Below are positions 7,231 through 15,500 of a stretch of DNA of 24,064 nt, one piece after another. Position numbers and translations under genes: made by a program. Origin of the DNA: Anaerolineales bacterium UBA2317 (lineage in GTDB: Bacteria > Chloroflexota > Anaerolineae > Anaerolineales > Villigracilaceae); contig DDVH01000009.1 of assembly GCA_002345215.1 (NCBI GenBank), positions 27,918 through 51,981 of the forward strand, written 5' to 3'. Within the stretch, counting starts at the first letter, position 1. Every line of letters begins with the position of its first letter. Below the pieces are notes generated by a model. It ran no database searches. It was not told where the DNA came from and saw only the letters and a program-made list of their open reading frames with translations.

Positions 7231-8513
7231 TCCGCCGCGGCTGGCACTTGTATCGGCTCTACTTTTTTTCGCCAGAAGAATGCCCAATACATAATCACTG
7301 AAATTGTATAAAGAATTATCGTCCCAATAAACGGCGGACCAAATCCATAATTGACTTGTAACCAACCACTAATCGTCGGGCTGAATGCCCAACCGAAATT
7401 CCATGCCATGCTGGTTAAACTGGCAATCGTCGCGCGGGCAGATGGGTCAACTCGTTCCATAACAAATGTTTGATAGACTGGACTGCTCATATTCATCAAA
7501 GCAAGTCTAATATAAAATGTTGCGGCGCCAACCCAGAATATAGGTGAGAAACCAAGCAGAATTAAGAAAGGAATCGAAAGGGCTTGTGAAATCACAACGA
7601 GTTGAATCTTTCCCATTCTTTCAGCAAGCGGAGGTGCGACGAGTAATCCAATTCCCATGGCAAGTGAACCCCATGCAAATAATGTTCCAATCACAGGGTC
7701 TGGTTGGTTATGCACTTCGCGGAAAAACACATTCATAAACGGCATGATGAGTCCCGCGCCAATGGATGTGAGTAACATCGGTAAAATAAATTGCACCAAT
7801 AACTTTGGCTGTTTCTTTGCATATTCAAACGGAGCAAAAATAGCACGATTGGATTTTGTGACTTGTGGAGATTTGATAAATATCAATGGCAAAATTGCAA
7901 TCATAGCAAAAATGCCAGAGAATAAAATTGTATTTCCATAAGCAGTGCTATCGGTTGCAGAAATATTTTGCATGTTTCCAATCCAAGTGGGGAGGTAGCC
8001 ACCAACCCAACTACCCACAGAAGCCATAGTCATTTGCAAACCTTGACCGAAACTGAATAAATAAGTTCTTTCTTTTTCGTCACTATTTTCCATGAGGAAA
8101 GGTGACATGGTGACGCCGGCTAAACTTTGTGCCAAACCTGAAAGTACGTTCATGGAATAAAACGAAAATTCAGTTTGCCAAATTGCCATAGCTAAAATAG
8201 ATACACCTAACAAAGCACTGGACAATACCAACGAGGCTTTGCGTCCGATAATGTCTGCTAAGTAGCCCATTGGCAAAGCGGCGATTAATGCTACAAAACT
8301 TGAGGCAGTGACTAAGTTTCCAATCAATGCTTCGTCATAGCCGAGGCTGAGGGCGTAGAAGTTAAATATCAAACGAAATACGCCCATCACCGCGCCGGTG
8401 ATGATGACGTTTAAAAGATAATAACGCGCATTTGGTTTGAAGGCGCGCACATGATTTCCGTATTCACTCAAAATACGGAATGGCTTGAAAATATTTATAT
8501 TGTTTTGGTTCAT
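7227..8513 (-). CDS. Major facilitator superfamily transporter
   Basis: A 428-residue inner-membrane permease with about 12 hydrophobic helices, the usual length. The conserved loop 2-3 motif appears as GYLADIIGRK, and a second related segment (LAERMGKIQ) comes after the central loop, marking the start of the second half. Proton- or sodium-driven transport is expected; the substrate cannot be read from the sequence. Its ATG overlaps the TGA of the upstream regulator gene in an ATGA (8510-8513), so translation is coupled. It is the last gene of the three-gene operon led by the small ORF at 9833. Being co-expressed with an ArsR-type repressor suggests export or uptake of the compound that the repressor senses (inference). 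Confidence 0.88.
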   Translation of the reverse strand: MNQNNINIFKPFRILSEYGNHVRAFKPNARYYLLNVIITGAVMGVFRLIFNFYALSLGYDEALIGNLVTASSFVALIAALPMGYLADIIGRKASLVLSSALLGVSILAMAIWQTEFSFYSMNVLSGLAQSLAGVTMSPFLMENSDEKERTYLFSFGQGLQMTMASVGSWVGGYLPTWIGNMQNISATDSTAYGNTILFSGIFAMIAILPLIFIKSPQVTKSNRAIFAPFEYAKKQPKLLVQFILPMLLTSIGAGLIMPFMNVFFREVHNQPDPVIGTLFAWGSLAMGIGLLVAPPLAERMGKIQLVVISQALSIPFLILLGFSPIFWVGAATFYIRLALMNMSSPVYQTFVMERVDPSARATIASLTSMAWNFGWAFSPTISGWLQVNYGFGPPFIGTIILYTISVIMYWAFFWRKKVEPIQVPAAAD

Positions 8514-9601
8514 GTTAGTTCTTTTTCGGGTTCTTTTTCCAAGAAGGAATTTAATTGGTTATAGACAGCATCCAATGCTTGCTTGCGGACGGTGTAACGA
8601 TTGTTTTCATCATCAATTGAAAATTCAACCAAACTTGCCAAGCGCAATTCTCTGAGATGATGAGTCACTGTTGGCGGGCGCAGTTGAAGTCTGCGGGCAA
8701 TTTCAGAAGGTGTTAAAGATTCTTTTGAAAGATAAAAAAGAATCTTCAAACGAGTGGGGTCAGCCAGTGCTTTCAACGAACGCACGAGTGCATCTGGCAC
8801 ACTTTCACCGGGGATGACAGACATATCTGCCGGGCGTGCACCGAACATCAATAACATCGTATCTTTATCAATGCGGTCAAAGAAAATTAATGGGGTCGTC
8901 CAAAATGCGGGGGCAATGATAAATTTTGGGGCGAGGAATTCATCACTTAGTTGAATACCTTGTGAAAGCTCAAGGAATAGCTCTTCAAAAGAAAGTTGAC
9001 TTTGAAGACTGATTGCGCGTTCTAACCCAGCTCGAAGCACAGGTTCGACGCGTTTTTCTTCCTCCTCAAAAAAAGCTTGGTAATACGCTTGCATCGCCGA
9101 GAGGAATCCCTCACCAAGTTCTTCAGGTTTGCTCACCCAATTCAAAAAGGATTCAATGGCCTCACGTTTAATTTTTCCGTGCTTCTTGTGAAATTGCTTC
9201 AAGAAAAATTCTACATCTTCATTATTCCACTTTCCTTCGGATGTAATTCTCAATATGGTTTCATTAAACTTTTGATGTTTTTCATCTGTCTGGGGTTCGT
9301 CTGCGCCATATAACTTAATCAAACGTTCAGCCGCTGGAATTTGCTTCAAAGCCCACAACGCACTAATGGCATCTTTTGGTGCTGGTAATTTTGAAAGCCA
9401 CTTTAATGGCACGCCAGTTATCGAAAACACTTCTTCCAATAATTTACGTTCAGGTGCCGGTATTCTTGAACGCACCCCAGCCGCATAAGCAGGGCGAATT
9501 CCGAAAAATTCGGCTTCATCTAAAACGTGCAGGCTTACGAATAACTCGTAAGCCGTACCGAAATCCCATGTAATTTTTGGAGAAATATTTTTATTTGCCA
9601 T
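8510..9601 (-). CDS. ArsR-type winged-helix regulator with long N-terminal domain
   Basis: A 363-residue regulator, much longer than a classic ArsR protein of about 100 residues. The DNA-binding winged helix is at the C-terminus (about 273-345): LKALADPTRLKILFYL, then the recognition region SEIARRLQLRPPTVTHHLREL, and a wing at DDENNRY. Residues 1-270 are a mostly helical domain with no Cys metal site, more likely for an organic ligand or protein contact than for metal. The ribosome site is weak (CGGAG, about 14 bases before the ATG). It lies 19 bases after the 70-residue ORF and overlaps the MFS start by four bases. It very probably acts on its own promoter, where a 32-bp dyad covers the -10 box. 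Confidence 0.85.
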   Translation of the reverse strand: MANKNISPKITWDFGTAYELFVSLHVLDEAEFFGIRPAYAAGVRSRIPAPERKLLEEVFSITGVPLKWLSKLPAPKDAISALWALKQIPAAERLIKLYGADEPQTDEKHQKFNETILRITSEGKWNNEDVEFFLKQFHKKHGKIKREAIESFLNWVSKPEELGEGFLSAMQAYYQAFFEEEEKRVEPVLRAGLERAISLQSQLSFEELFLELSQGIQLSDEFLAPKFIIAPAFWTTPLIFFDRIDKDTMLLMFGARPADMSVIPGESVPDALVRSLKALADPTRLKILFYLSKESLTPSEIARRLQLRPPTVTHHLRELRLASLVEFSIDDENNRYTVRKQALDAVYNQLNSFLEKEPEKELT

Positions 9602-9620
9602 TTTTTTAATTTGCTCCGCT

Positions 9621-9833
9621 TTATTTCTTCAGCTTTCTGCCGATAGAAATCAGCGTATCGCCTGTGGTTTTATCAATCGCTTCATTAAAAGGCGGAATAT
9701 GTTTGAAAAACGTCCCAAGCGCAATCAGCGCCTGCCCAGTCTGGCGGGTGAATTGTTTTCTAGCAGATTTTTCTGTAGAAGCATCAGTAACGGCGTGCAT
9801 CTGTTTTTCTTTCTCACAAACAACTGCGGACAT
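9621..9833 (-). CDS. Small hypothetical protein, first gene of the ArsR-MFS operon
   Basis: A 70-residue protein of unknown function. I place the start at the ATG ending at 9831, because AGAGAGG (9839-9845 in plus coordinates) sits five bases upstream; an in-frame ATG at 9851 would put that ribosome site inside the gene. The N-terminal 30 residues are polar (SAVVCEKEKQ...). Residues about 31-68 are more hydrophobic and amphipathic (TGQALIALGTFFKHIP, then GDTLISIGRKLKK), but no segment is long enough for a clear membrane helix. One Cys is present. It is transcribed directly from the operator-promoter and leads the regulator and transporter genes. It could be a membrane-associating partner of the transporter or a cofactor of the regulator; both are guesses. 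Confidence 0.65.
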   Translation of the reverse strand: MSAVVCEKEKQMHAVTDASTEKSARKQFTRQTGQALIALGTFFKHIPPFNEAIDKTTGDTLISIGRKLKK

Positions 9834-9885
9834 GGCGACCTCTCTATCCATTTAGAAGAACATTAAACTTAGGTGGATGACTACC

Positions 9886-9917
9886 TTAGACAAACATCTA
9901 ATTAGATAATAGTCTAA
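9886..9917. promoter_or_regulatory. Nested 32-bp dyad, likely operator of the ArsR-type regulator
   Basis: TTAGAC (9886-9891) and GTCTAA (9912-9917) are outer inverted half-sites. Exactly centred between them is the perfect palindrome ATCTAATTAGAT (9896-9907), with 4-base spacers on each side. It covers the -10 box and likely start point of the minus-strand promoter, a standard place for a repressor. Confidence 0.75.
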
Positions 9918-9934
9918 CATGGATACTTTGTCAA
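9906..9934 (-). promoter_or_regulatory. Sigma-70-type promoter of the small ORF-ArsR-MFS operon
   Basis: On the minus strand TTGACA (9929-9934) and TATTAT (9906-9911) are separated by exactly 17 bases. This is the best promoter in the window. The start point should fall near 9899, giving a leader of about 65 bases before the ATG at 9833. Confidence 0.8.
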
Positions 9935-9989
9935 GACCCAATTTTGACTTAAAACCGCCTCATTCTTAGGGGATACCTGTTTCTGCTTG

Positions 9990-9995
9990 TATAAT
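9990..9995 (+). promoter_or_regulatory. Possible -10 box upstream of the coiled-coil membrane protein
   Basis: An exact TATAAT without a clear -35. A transcript starting here would carry the inverted repeat at 10019-10092 in its leader. Confidence 0.4.
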
Positions 9996-10018
9996 TTGAC
10001 CCAACTCTTCAACCTAGC

Positions 10019-10092
10019 TCACCACAGAGGTCACGGAGTTCACAGAGAAAGAATAAATAAAAACTCCGTGTTCTTTGTGATCTCTGTGGTGA
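10019..10092. repeat. CACAGAG-family inverted repeat, best copy
   Basis: Arms of about 30 bases (10019-10048 and 10063-10092) are inverted copies with roughly eight mismatches; the outer TCACCACAGAG part is perfect. The inner sequence repeats a CAC(A/G)GAG pattern with a period of about ten. It sits in the leader of the next gene. Confidence 0.75.
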
Positions 10093-10115
10093 AAATTCCT
10101 TAAGAAGGATTCCTT

Positions 10116-10925
10116 ATGGCTCGCAAAATCATCACCTACACCCTCATCGTCTTAAGTTCACTCTTCCTCATCTTGAGCCTTGCCGGAATCATCGCCGCTT
10201 GGGCATACAACACCCCTTTGACAAATCAAGCCACAGCTCAACTTGAAGATATAGATTCCCTGCTTTCCCAAATTCAAACCGATTTAAGAAACGCGAAATC
10301 TGAAGTTGAGCGTGCCTTACGAATCATCCAATCTGCTGAAGATGCATTGGTATCTTTAACTCAACAATCTAAAGATGCCAAACAAGTTTTAGAAGAAGTA
10401 GATGAAACCTTAAATGAACAACTGATTCCCAACCTAGCAACCACACGCACACAAATTAGCGAAGTCAGAATCATTTTAGAAGATTTAAGAACTTCACTTG
10501 AACAAATTAACTCAATTCCATTTGTGAATTTTCAAATCCCCGGTGATGAATTACTATTAAACATTATTACAGGTGTAGATTCACTAGATTCTGAAATTGC
10601 CAATGTACAAATATTGGCAGAACAAGCCTCTGTTTTCATCAGTGATACATCTTATCTACTCGGCGGTGACTTTGAATCTACAAAACAAAACCTTGAAAAC
10701 TTATTACAAGTTTTAGAAGGCTACGATAGCCAACTATCTGGCTGGCGTGAACAAGTGAACGAAATCATTCAATCCGCCCCAAAATGGATTGATAATGCTT
10801 CCATATCCTTAACCATCTTTTTTCTGTGGTTTGGATTATCACAATTCGGTTTGCTATTACATGGCTTGAGTCTCAGGCTCGGAGATAATCCGCTAGATAT
10901 ATGGCGAGAGACATTTCAAAAATAG
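10116..10925 (+). CDS. Membrane protein with long coiled coil between two helices
   Basis: A 269-residue protein of unknown function. Residues 8-30 form a membrane helix, residues about 38-215 are polar and helix-rich with heptad-like Leu/Ile spacing (strongest about 40-130), and residues 229-250 form a second membrane helix. A short FVNFQIPG interruption at 136-143 splits the helical part. Basic residues before the first helix suggest the N-terminus is inside, which puts the coiled coil outside the membrane. The layout recalls proteins that span or scaffold the envelope, but no family is recognised. AAGAAGGATT lies just before the ATG; the overlapping AAGGATTCCTT can fold back and may mask it. 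It ends five bases from the convergent metallophosphoesterase stop. Confidence 0.75.
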   Translation: MARKIITYTLIVLSSLFLILSLAGIIAAWAYNTPLTNQATAQLEDIDSLLSQIQTDLRNAKSEVERALRIIQSAEDALVSLTQQSKDAKQVLEEVDETLNEQLIPNLATTRTQISEVRIILEDLRTSLEQINSIPFVNFQIPGDELLLNIITGVDSLDSEIANVQILAEQASVFISDTSYLLGGDFESTKQNLENLLQVLEGYDSQLSGWREQVNEIIQSAPKWIDNASISLTIFFLWFGLSQFGLLLHGLSLRLGDNPLDIWRETFQK

Positions 10926-10930
10926 TCATC

Positions 10931-12298
10931 TTACGCATACGCTCCAGACCACGTCTCAAAGTGCCGACCATCATGTTCTTCATTGGTATAAAACGTTAAA
11001 TACGTCAACGCCTGATACGGAACAAACTGTTCTTTTTTCGGGTTTTGAATCGCCAAATCATAATACGAATGCCAAGTACCTGAATTAAAATAAATTTGGC
11101 TTTCAGGTTTTGGCATTTGTGTATTTAATCCCAATGGCACAATTTCATGATGATGCGTATGACCATAAACAATATATTGTGCTTTTCCATTTAAGAAAGC
11201 AGGTTCGTTGTATGCATAATGAGCAAACGAATGTTTTCCACCCCACATATTCTTCTTCACCCACAAAATAACCTGATTCAATTTACTAAAAGAAGCGCGA
11301 TTTGAAATCTTGATAATTAATTCCATCACATCAGCAACATCAAAACGAAAGGCTTTATCAGCCTGACGCACAAAACCTAATTGCAAATACTCATCCGCAA
11401 TTTCATTCCACACTTTTTTTAATTCACTTTCAATCGAACGATTGCCCGCATATTGTTTAATTTGTGAGCTAATCCAAATCGGCGCTGCTAACGCAGGGCG
11501 AATGTTTGAAATTTTTCGCAAACTTTCAAAAAATTCTTTCGGCAATTCATCCCCAAATCTTTTTTGCACTTCAATCGGAAAACGATTGCTCACTTCCATT
11601 GCAAAGGCATCGCCAATCGTACTAAACTCACGCCCTTTTTCTTTATCAAAATTAAACATATCGTACATATCCCCATGTCGCGCATAAACTTTATGACGTT
11701 CAAACAATTCTTTGATGATTGGAGATTCTTCCGCTTCATACGGGAACGGGGAAACTGGGTTGCTCAACCCCATCTTTTGAATCATCTTCAAGCGGATTTG
11801 GTCAAATGCTTCCCCTTTAAGGTGATAATACCAATCGTGATTCCCAACCATATAATGAAAACGAACTTTCAGTGGAATACGAACTTTGCTTTGATAATCT
11901 GGTTCGCCACTACTTGTTGCAGGCGGAAGTTGAATCTCTTCACCATTTGCAAGGCGACGTAATATAGATAATGATTCTTCATTATGATTCAAAATCCCAT
12001 CGGTCACTTCGGCTAATTTTTTTGCGTAATGCGGATTGGTCGCGTCAGTCCACGGGCGGACATAATTCGCATCTGAAGGTGAGGTGCCCAACCATTTTGT
12101 AGAATAAATCGTGTCAATAATGTCACCCAAAAGCAAAACATCCAATTGCTCAATCGGGCGATACTTTCCATCTTGGCGAATGGAAGCAAAACGAGCCGTT
12201 TCAGACAAACGCCTTGCAAACAAACGAAACGCACTCGGTGAAATGGAATCGGCGGTGGAACCGTCGCGCAGGTGAATGTCACTGATGATGATAAGCAT
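10931..12298 (-). CDS. Calcineurin-like metallophosphoesterase
   Basis: A 455-residue two-metal phosphoesterase. Counting from the chosen ATG, the motifs are D7 and H9 in SDIHL, D59 in LLGDIID, N153 and H154 in VGNHDWYY, H208 in ARHGD, and the final GHTHHHE with metal-binding His. All five family motifs are present, so it should be active. The substrate is unknown; two long helical inserts (about 60-140 and 165-330) make it larger than simple phosphodiesterases. No signal peptide is seen. I choose the ATG at 12298 over an in-frame TTG at 12304, because TATAAT ends directly before that TTG. There is no ribosome site, and the mRNA is probably leaderless. It converges with the coiled-coil gene, with no terminator between. 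Confidence 0.87.
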   Translation of the reverse strand: MLIIISDIHLRDGSTADSISPSAFRLFARRLSETARFASIRQDGKYRPIEQLDVLLLGDIIDTIYSTKWLGTSPSDANYVRPWTDATNPHYAKKLAEVTDGILNHNEESLSILRRLANGEEIQLPPATSSGEPDYQSKVRIPLKVRFHYMVGNHDWYYHLKGEAFDQIRLKMIQKMGLSNPVSPFPYEAEESPIIKELFERHKVYARHGDMYDMFNFDKEKGREFSTIGDAFAMEVSNRFPIEVQKRFGDELPKEFFESLRKISNIRPALAAPIWISSQIKQYAGNRSIESELKKVWNEIADEYLQLGFVRQADKAFRFDVADVMELIIKISNRASFSKLNQVILWVKKNMWGGKHSFAHYAYNEPAFLNGKAQYIVYGHTHHHEIVPLGLNTQMPKPESQIYFNSGTWHSYYDLAIQNPKKEQFVPYQALTYLTFYTNEEHDGRHFETWSGAYA

Positions 12299-12304
12299 GG
12301 TCAA

Positions 12305-12310
12305 ATTATA
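12305..12310 (-). promoter_or_regulatory. -10 box placed for a leaderless transcript
   Basis: On the minus strand TATAAT is followed by six bases and then the ATG of the metallophosphoesterase. A start point seven bases after the -10 would be the A of that ATG. Confidence 0.55.
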
Positions 12311-12369
12311 CGCGCGAGAATCCTATATTGTGTGACAAAATAATAGCGAAAACAATTTGAGACTCAAAG

Positions 12370-12375
12370 TATAAT
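12370..12375 (+). promoter_or_regulatory. Possible -10 box for the polytopic membrane protein
   Basis: Exact TATAAT, 38 bases before the GTG start, without a clear -35. It is divergent from the metallophosphoesterase -10 box about 60 bases away. Confidence 0.45.
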
Positions 12376-12413
12376 TCTCTTGATACTTAAGAAATTTCTT
12401 TTGGATTTTTTCT

Positions 12414-14462
12414 GTGGATGAAATTATAAAACACCAACGCTTAATCTCTTGGGGAACACCTTTGATTGTATTAGCCCTTTTAATATTTTCGTTTGGATTC
12501 ATGATTCCACAATTAGGTTATGGCTTCGACGAGTGGCATTTTATTTATTATTCCACTCGCGGAACCGAGGGATTGTTTGAGTTATTTCATTATGATGGAC
12601 ATCCCCAAGCGACATGGGTTTTTATACAAAGTTTTAACTTCTTAGGCTACAACCCTTTATATTGGCACAGCTACTCTTTGATTTGGCGTTTTTTCGCAGT
12701 ATTTTCTTTTTGGCTATGTTTGCGAAGTGTTTGGAAAGAACATCATCGTCAGAATTTTTTGGTAGCAGCTTTATTTTCCGTATATCCCATTTTTACTTTG
12801 CAAATTTTCCCTATTTCTTTCTTTGAAATATGGATTAGCTACACCTTTTTATTCTTATCTTTTTACTTTACGATACAAGCTATTCAGCACCATGAAAAGT
12901 TTTCATTCTTTATCTTCGCTGCAATTGCTCTAAGCATTGGGCATGTGTTCACACGAGAATATGCTTGGTTTGTAGAGTTGATGCGCCCTGTATTAATTTG
13001 GTTGGTGATAGCACAAAAAGAAGACTTTAAAAAACGTGTTTTTCAAATTGCCAAAATCTGGCTCCCCTTTTTTATCATTTTCTTTTCTGCTTTAATCTGG
13101 CGTGGATTTTTTTACACCCCCTTACGCAAATTCTTTCAAGTGCAAGATAGTTTATTCGAAAATCCGATTGCAACCGTAGCAGGGTGGGTTACAAATTTTA
13201 TTCCCGACTTGTTAATTGTACTTATTACTTCATGGTATGAAACTTTACTTCCAAGTTACTTGTATTTTGTAAGACCATTTAATGTTGCTTTATTTGTCTT
13301 GATTGTTTTGGTGGCGATACTTGTTTTTTTGTATGCTAAAAAAATAGATCTGATTTCACTACAAGAAGGATGGTCCACTCAGGCGATTATCTTAGGTTTG
13401 CCAAGTCTTTTATTTGGAATATTGCCTTTTTACATAGCTTCTTACTCATTACATTTGACTGACCCACCTCATAACTCACGTTTGATAATTGGGATGTTAC
13501 CCGGTGCGGCTCTTATTTCAATTGCTTTAATTGAAAAAGTCATTTCTAAAACAAATCCAAAAATCATCATTCATGCCATTCTTTTAAGCTTAGCGGTAAG
13601 TTGGCATGTTCGCTATACTAATGATTTTAGAAAAGTATGGGAATATCAATCTAATTTTTTGCAACAATTGACATGGCGTGTTCCGGGCATTGAAAAAAAT
13701 ACTGCTTTATTTGTGTACCAACCCAATCTCCCAGAAATTGACAATAGCAATGCCGGCATTGTTCGTTTAGGTGATTTTGCTCTTTCAATGGCGATTAATT
13801 CACTGTATCAAGTAACCCCGGAACCAACAGAAAGTAAATTGTCCTATTGGTATTACTATGTAGGTGATAGCTTTATGGACCTTTCGCAAGAAACGGCTAT
13901 ATATTCAGAGCATGCTACTACTTATTTTGAAGGAAACTCAATTGACAGTTTGCTTTTTTACTATGATCCACAAAATGACCGGTGTTTGCATCTGTTGACG
14001 CCGCAAGACCAATTTTACAAACAGTATCCCGAAGCGGTTCGCGAATCTGCTTTATATGCGAATGTTTCACGAGTCATAAATAGTGTTGTACAAGATGTCG
14101 AATTGAAAAATCAAATTTTAGGCGAAAATAATCAGGGCTGGTGTTTTTTTTATCAGAAAGTAGAGTTGGCAAAACAATATCAACAATGGGAGCAAATTCC
14201 ATTGTTATGGGAACAAGTAGAAATTAATAAATTGAGAACTGAATTTGGAACAGAATATATTCCGTTTGTTGAAGGCTTTGCTTATGTAGGGGAATGGAAG
14301 AAGGCAGAAGAACTTACTAAAACGGCAAATCGAATATCAAAAGCAATGGATTCAATCCTTTGCCCGATTTGGGCAGAAATAGACGTGCAAACTCCAGACT
14401 CGCGTGAAAAAAATGAGGCAATTCAAAACGTAAAGGATATTTTGGGGTGTATTAATCCATAA
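12414..14462 (+). CDS. Large polytopic membrane protein, possibly GT-C glycosyltransferase-like
   Basis: A 682-residue protein. The first two thirds (about residues 13-405) hold ten or more hydrophobic helices; the last third is a soluble, Trp/Tyr-rich helical domain. After the first helix comes GYGFDEWHF. An acidic residue in the first outer loop is typical of GT-C lipid-linked-sugar transferases, so such a role is possible, but I cannot assign a family. The start is a GTG (GTG GAT GAA); the nearby ATG at 12418 is out of frame and stops at once. The ribosome site is poor (TTTTGGATTT). AT content is slightly higher than in the housekeeping genes. It opens a plus-strand accessory stretch. Confidence 0.7.
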   Translation: MDEIIKHQRLISWGTPLIVLALLIFSFGFMIPQLGYGFDEWHFIYYSTRGTEGLFELFHYDGHPQATWVFIQSFNFLGYNPLYWHSYSLIWRFFAVFSFWLCLRSVWKEHHRQNFLVAALFSVYPIFTLQIFPISFFEIWISYTFLFLSFYFTIQAIQHHEKFSFFIFAAIALSIGHVFTREYAWFVELMRPVLIWLVIAQKEDFKKRVFQIAKIWLPFFIIFFSALIWRGFFYTPLRKFFQVQDSLFENPIATVAGWVTNFIPDLLIVLITSWYETLLPSYLYFVRPFNVALFVLIVLVAILVFLYAKKIDLISLQEGWSTQAIILGLPSLLFGILPFYIASYSLHLTDPPHNSRLIIGMLPGAALISIALIEKVISKTNPKIIIHAILLSLAVSWHVRYTNDFRKVWEYQSNFLQQLTWRVPGIEKNTALFVYQPNLPEIDNSNAGIVRLGDFALSMAINSLYQVTPEPTESKLSYWYYYVGDSFMDLSQETAIYSEHATTYFEGNSIDSLLFYYDPQNDRCLHLLTPQDQFYKQYPEAVRESALYANVSRVINSVVQDVELKNQILGENNQGWCFFYQKVELAKQYQQWEQIPLLWEQVEINKLRTEFGTEYIPFVEGFAYVGEWKKAEELTKTANRISKAMDSILCPIWAEIDVQTPDSREKNEAIQNVKDILGCINP

Positions 14463-14472
14463 AGTTTGGCTG

Positions 14473-14478
14473 TATAAT
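14473..14478 (+). promoter_or_regulatory. Possible -10 box for the 318-residue anchored protein
   Basis: Exact TATAAT preceded by TG, about 50 bases before the ATG. It is ten bases after the upstream stop. No clear -35. Confidence 0.4.
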
Positions 14479-14526
14479 TTTGTTTAATGTAGCCCCGTAA
14501 GTTTTCATTATAGAAAGGCGGATACG

Positions 14527-15483
14527 ATGGGTAAAAACAAAGATGCTAATAATAAAGTAGATATTGGTGGGAATGTAACCAATAGTAATATTTATATTAA
14601 TAGTAATGGAAATCATCAAGGCTCGGATAAAAATAAACCCCCAAAAAATAAACATGATATCTGGCAGTGGGTTGTGATTTCTATTCTTGGAATTGCATTA
14701 ATTGGGATAGTGTTTGCAAATTTTGATTTACCTCTAAACGGCGCGGCTGGAACAGAAACGCAAACCCCAACATTAACTTTGATTCCTTCACCTATTCCGA
14801 CAGATACAACATTGCCAGGTGAACCGACTTCAACACCTATCCCGCCAACGGATACACCGACTTTAACTCCTTCACCGATTCCGCCTGTGCCGTTGGGCGA
14901 AGACTGGACTCAAGGCTGTATCAGCACAGTATGGTCTGCCTATCCAGAATCAGTTATCCCCGAAGATAGAGGCGATGGTTGTTGGCGTGAGCCTATCCAT
15001 GCTTTTTCAGCAGAGAATGGCGACTTGGATTTTCTGTTTGAACGTCAAAATGGCGACGAAGAAATTTTTGGATTATTCGCACCATTGCCAATTGAAAATG
15101 GCTCACTGACTTTAACCATCCGCCTCAGAGACTTGACCAATGCTGATTTGCTCGTGGGAATATTTGCTCAGCCTGAAGTTAAGACTTCAGGTTTGTTGAT
15201 GATGATGTTAAATGGTGGTGTGGATAGCAATGTTTTTATTCAAAAAAATCCGATGACGTATGAAACGATTATTGGTTCACAGAGAATTTTTCAAGGCAAT
15301 GGTTATTCGATTACTTTTCGTTTTGATAATTTATCGGTCAGAAGTATTATCAATCCATCTGTATTTTTTGTAGACCCATTTTCACTACCTGCTTCACAAA
15401 AATATGTATTTGTAGGTTATAAAGGTTTACGTGGTTATTATCGCCTTGAAGGAACGTTTTTGAATTTTGATTTGAAGCCGTAA
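14527..15483 (+). CDS. Membrane-anchored protein with Thr/Pro linker and outer domain
   Basis: A 318-residue single-pass protein. Residues 1-46 are Asn/Lys-rich and should be cytoplasmic; residues 47-66 are the membrane helix; residues about 77-122 are a Thr/Pro-rich linker (TPTLTLIPSPIPT...) of a type common in Chloroflexota surface proteins; residues 123-318 form a beta-rich outer domain with two Cys (C131 and C152) that could form a disulfide. The segment VDIGGNVTNSNIYINSNGN at 11-29 resembles short GNV..S.I strand motifs seen in some bacterial conflict proteins, an analogy from memory. AAAGGCGG precedes the ATG. The next gene starts 17 bases after its stop, so the two are likely co-transcribed. 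No function can be named. Confidence 0.72.
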   Translation: MGKNKDANNKVDIGGNVTNSNIYINSNGNHQGSDKNKPPKNKHDIWQWVVISILGIALIGIVFANFDLPLNGAAGTETQTPTLTLIPSPIPTDTTLPGEPTSTPIPPTDTPTLTPSPIPPVPLGEDWTQGCISTVWSAYPESVIPEDRGDGCWREPIHAFSAENGDLDFLFERQNGDEEIFGLFAPLPIENGSLTLTIRLRDLTNADLLVGIFAQPEVKTSGLLMMMLNGGVDSNVFIQKNPMTYETIIGSQRIFQGNGYSITFRFDNLSVRSIINPSVFFVDPFSLPASQKYVFVGYKGLRGYYRLEGTFLNFDLKP

Positions 15484-15500
15484 AAATGAAAGGATAAAAA

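Noticed and set aside
9834..9851. Earlier ATG for the small ORF of the ArsR operon
   Set aside because: The clear AGAGAGG site lies between the two ATG codons and fits only the later one.
10019..10092. CRISPR array or insertion sequence
   Set aside because: Repeats are a single inverted pair rather than regularly spaced direct copies, and there is no transposase frame.
12299..12304. TTG start for the metallophosphoesterase
   Set aside because: It directly abuts the TATAAT hexamer, so it would lie upstream of the expected transcription start.
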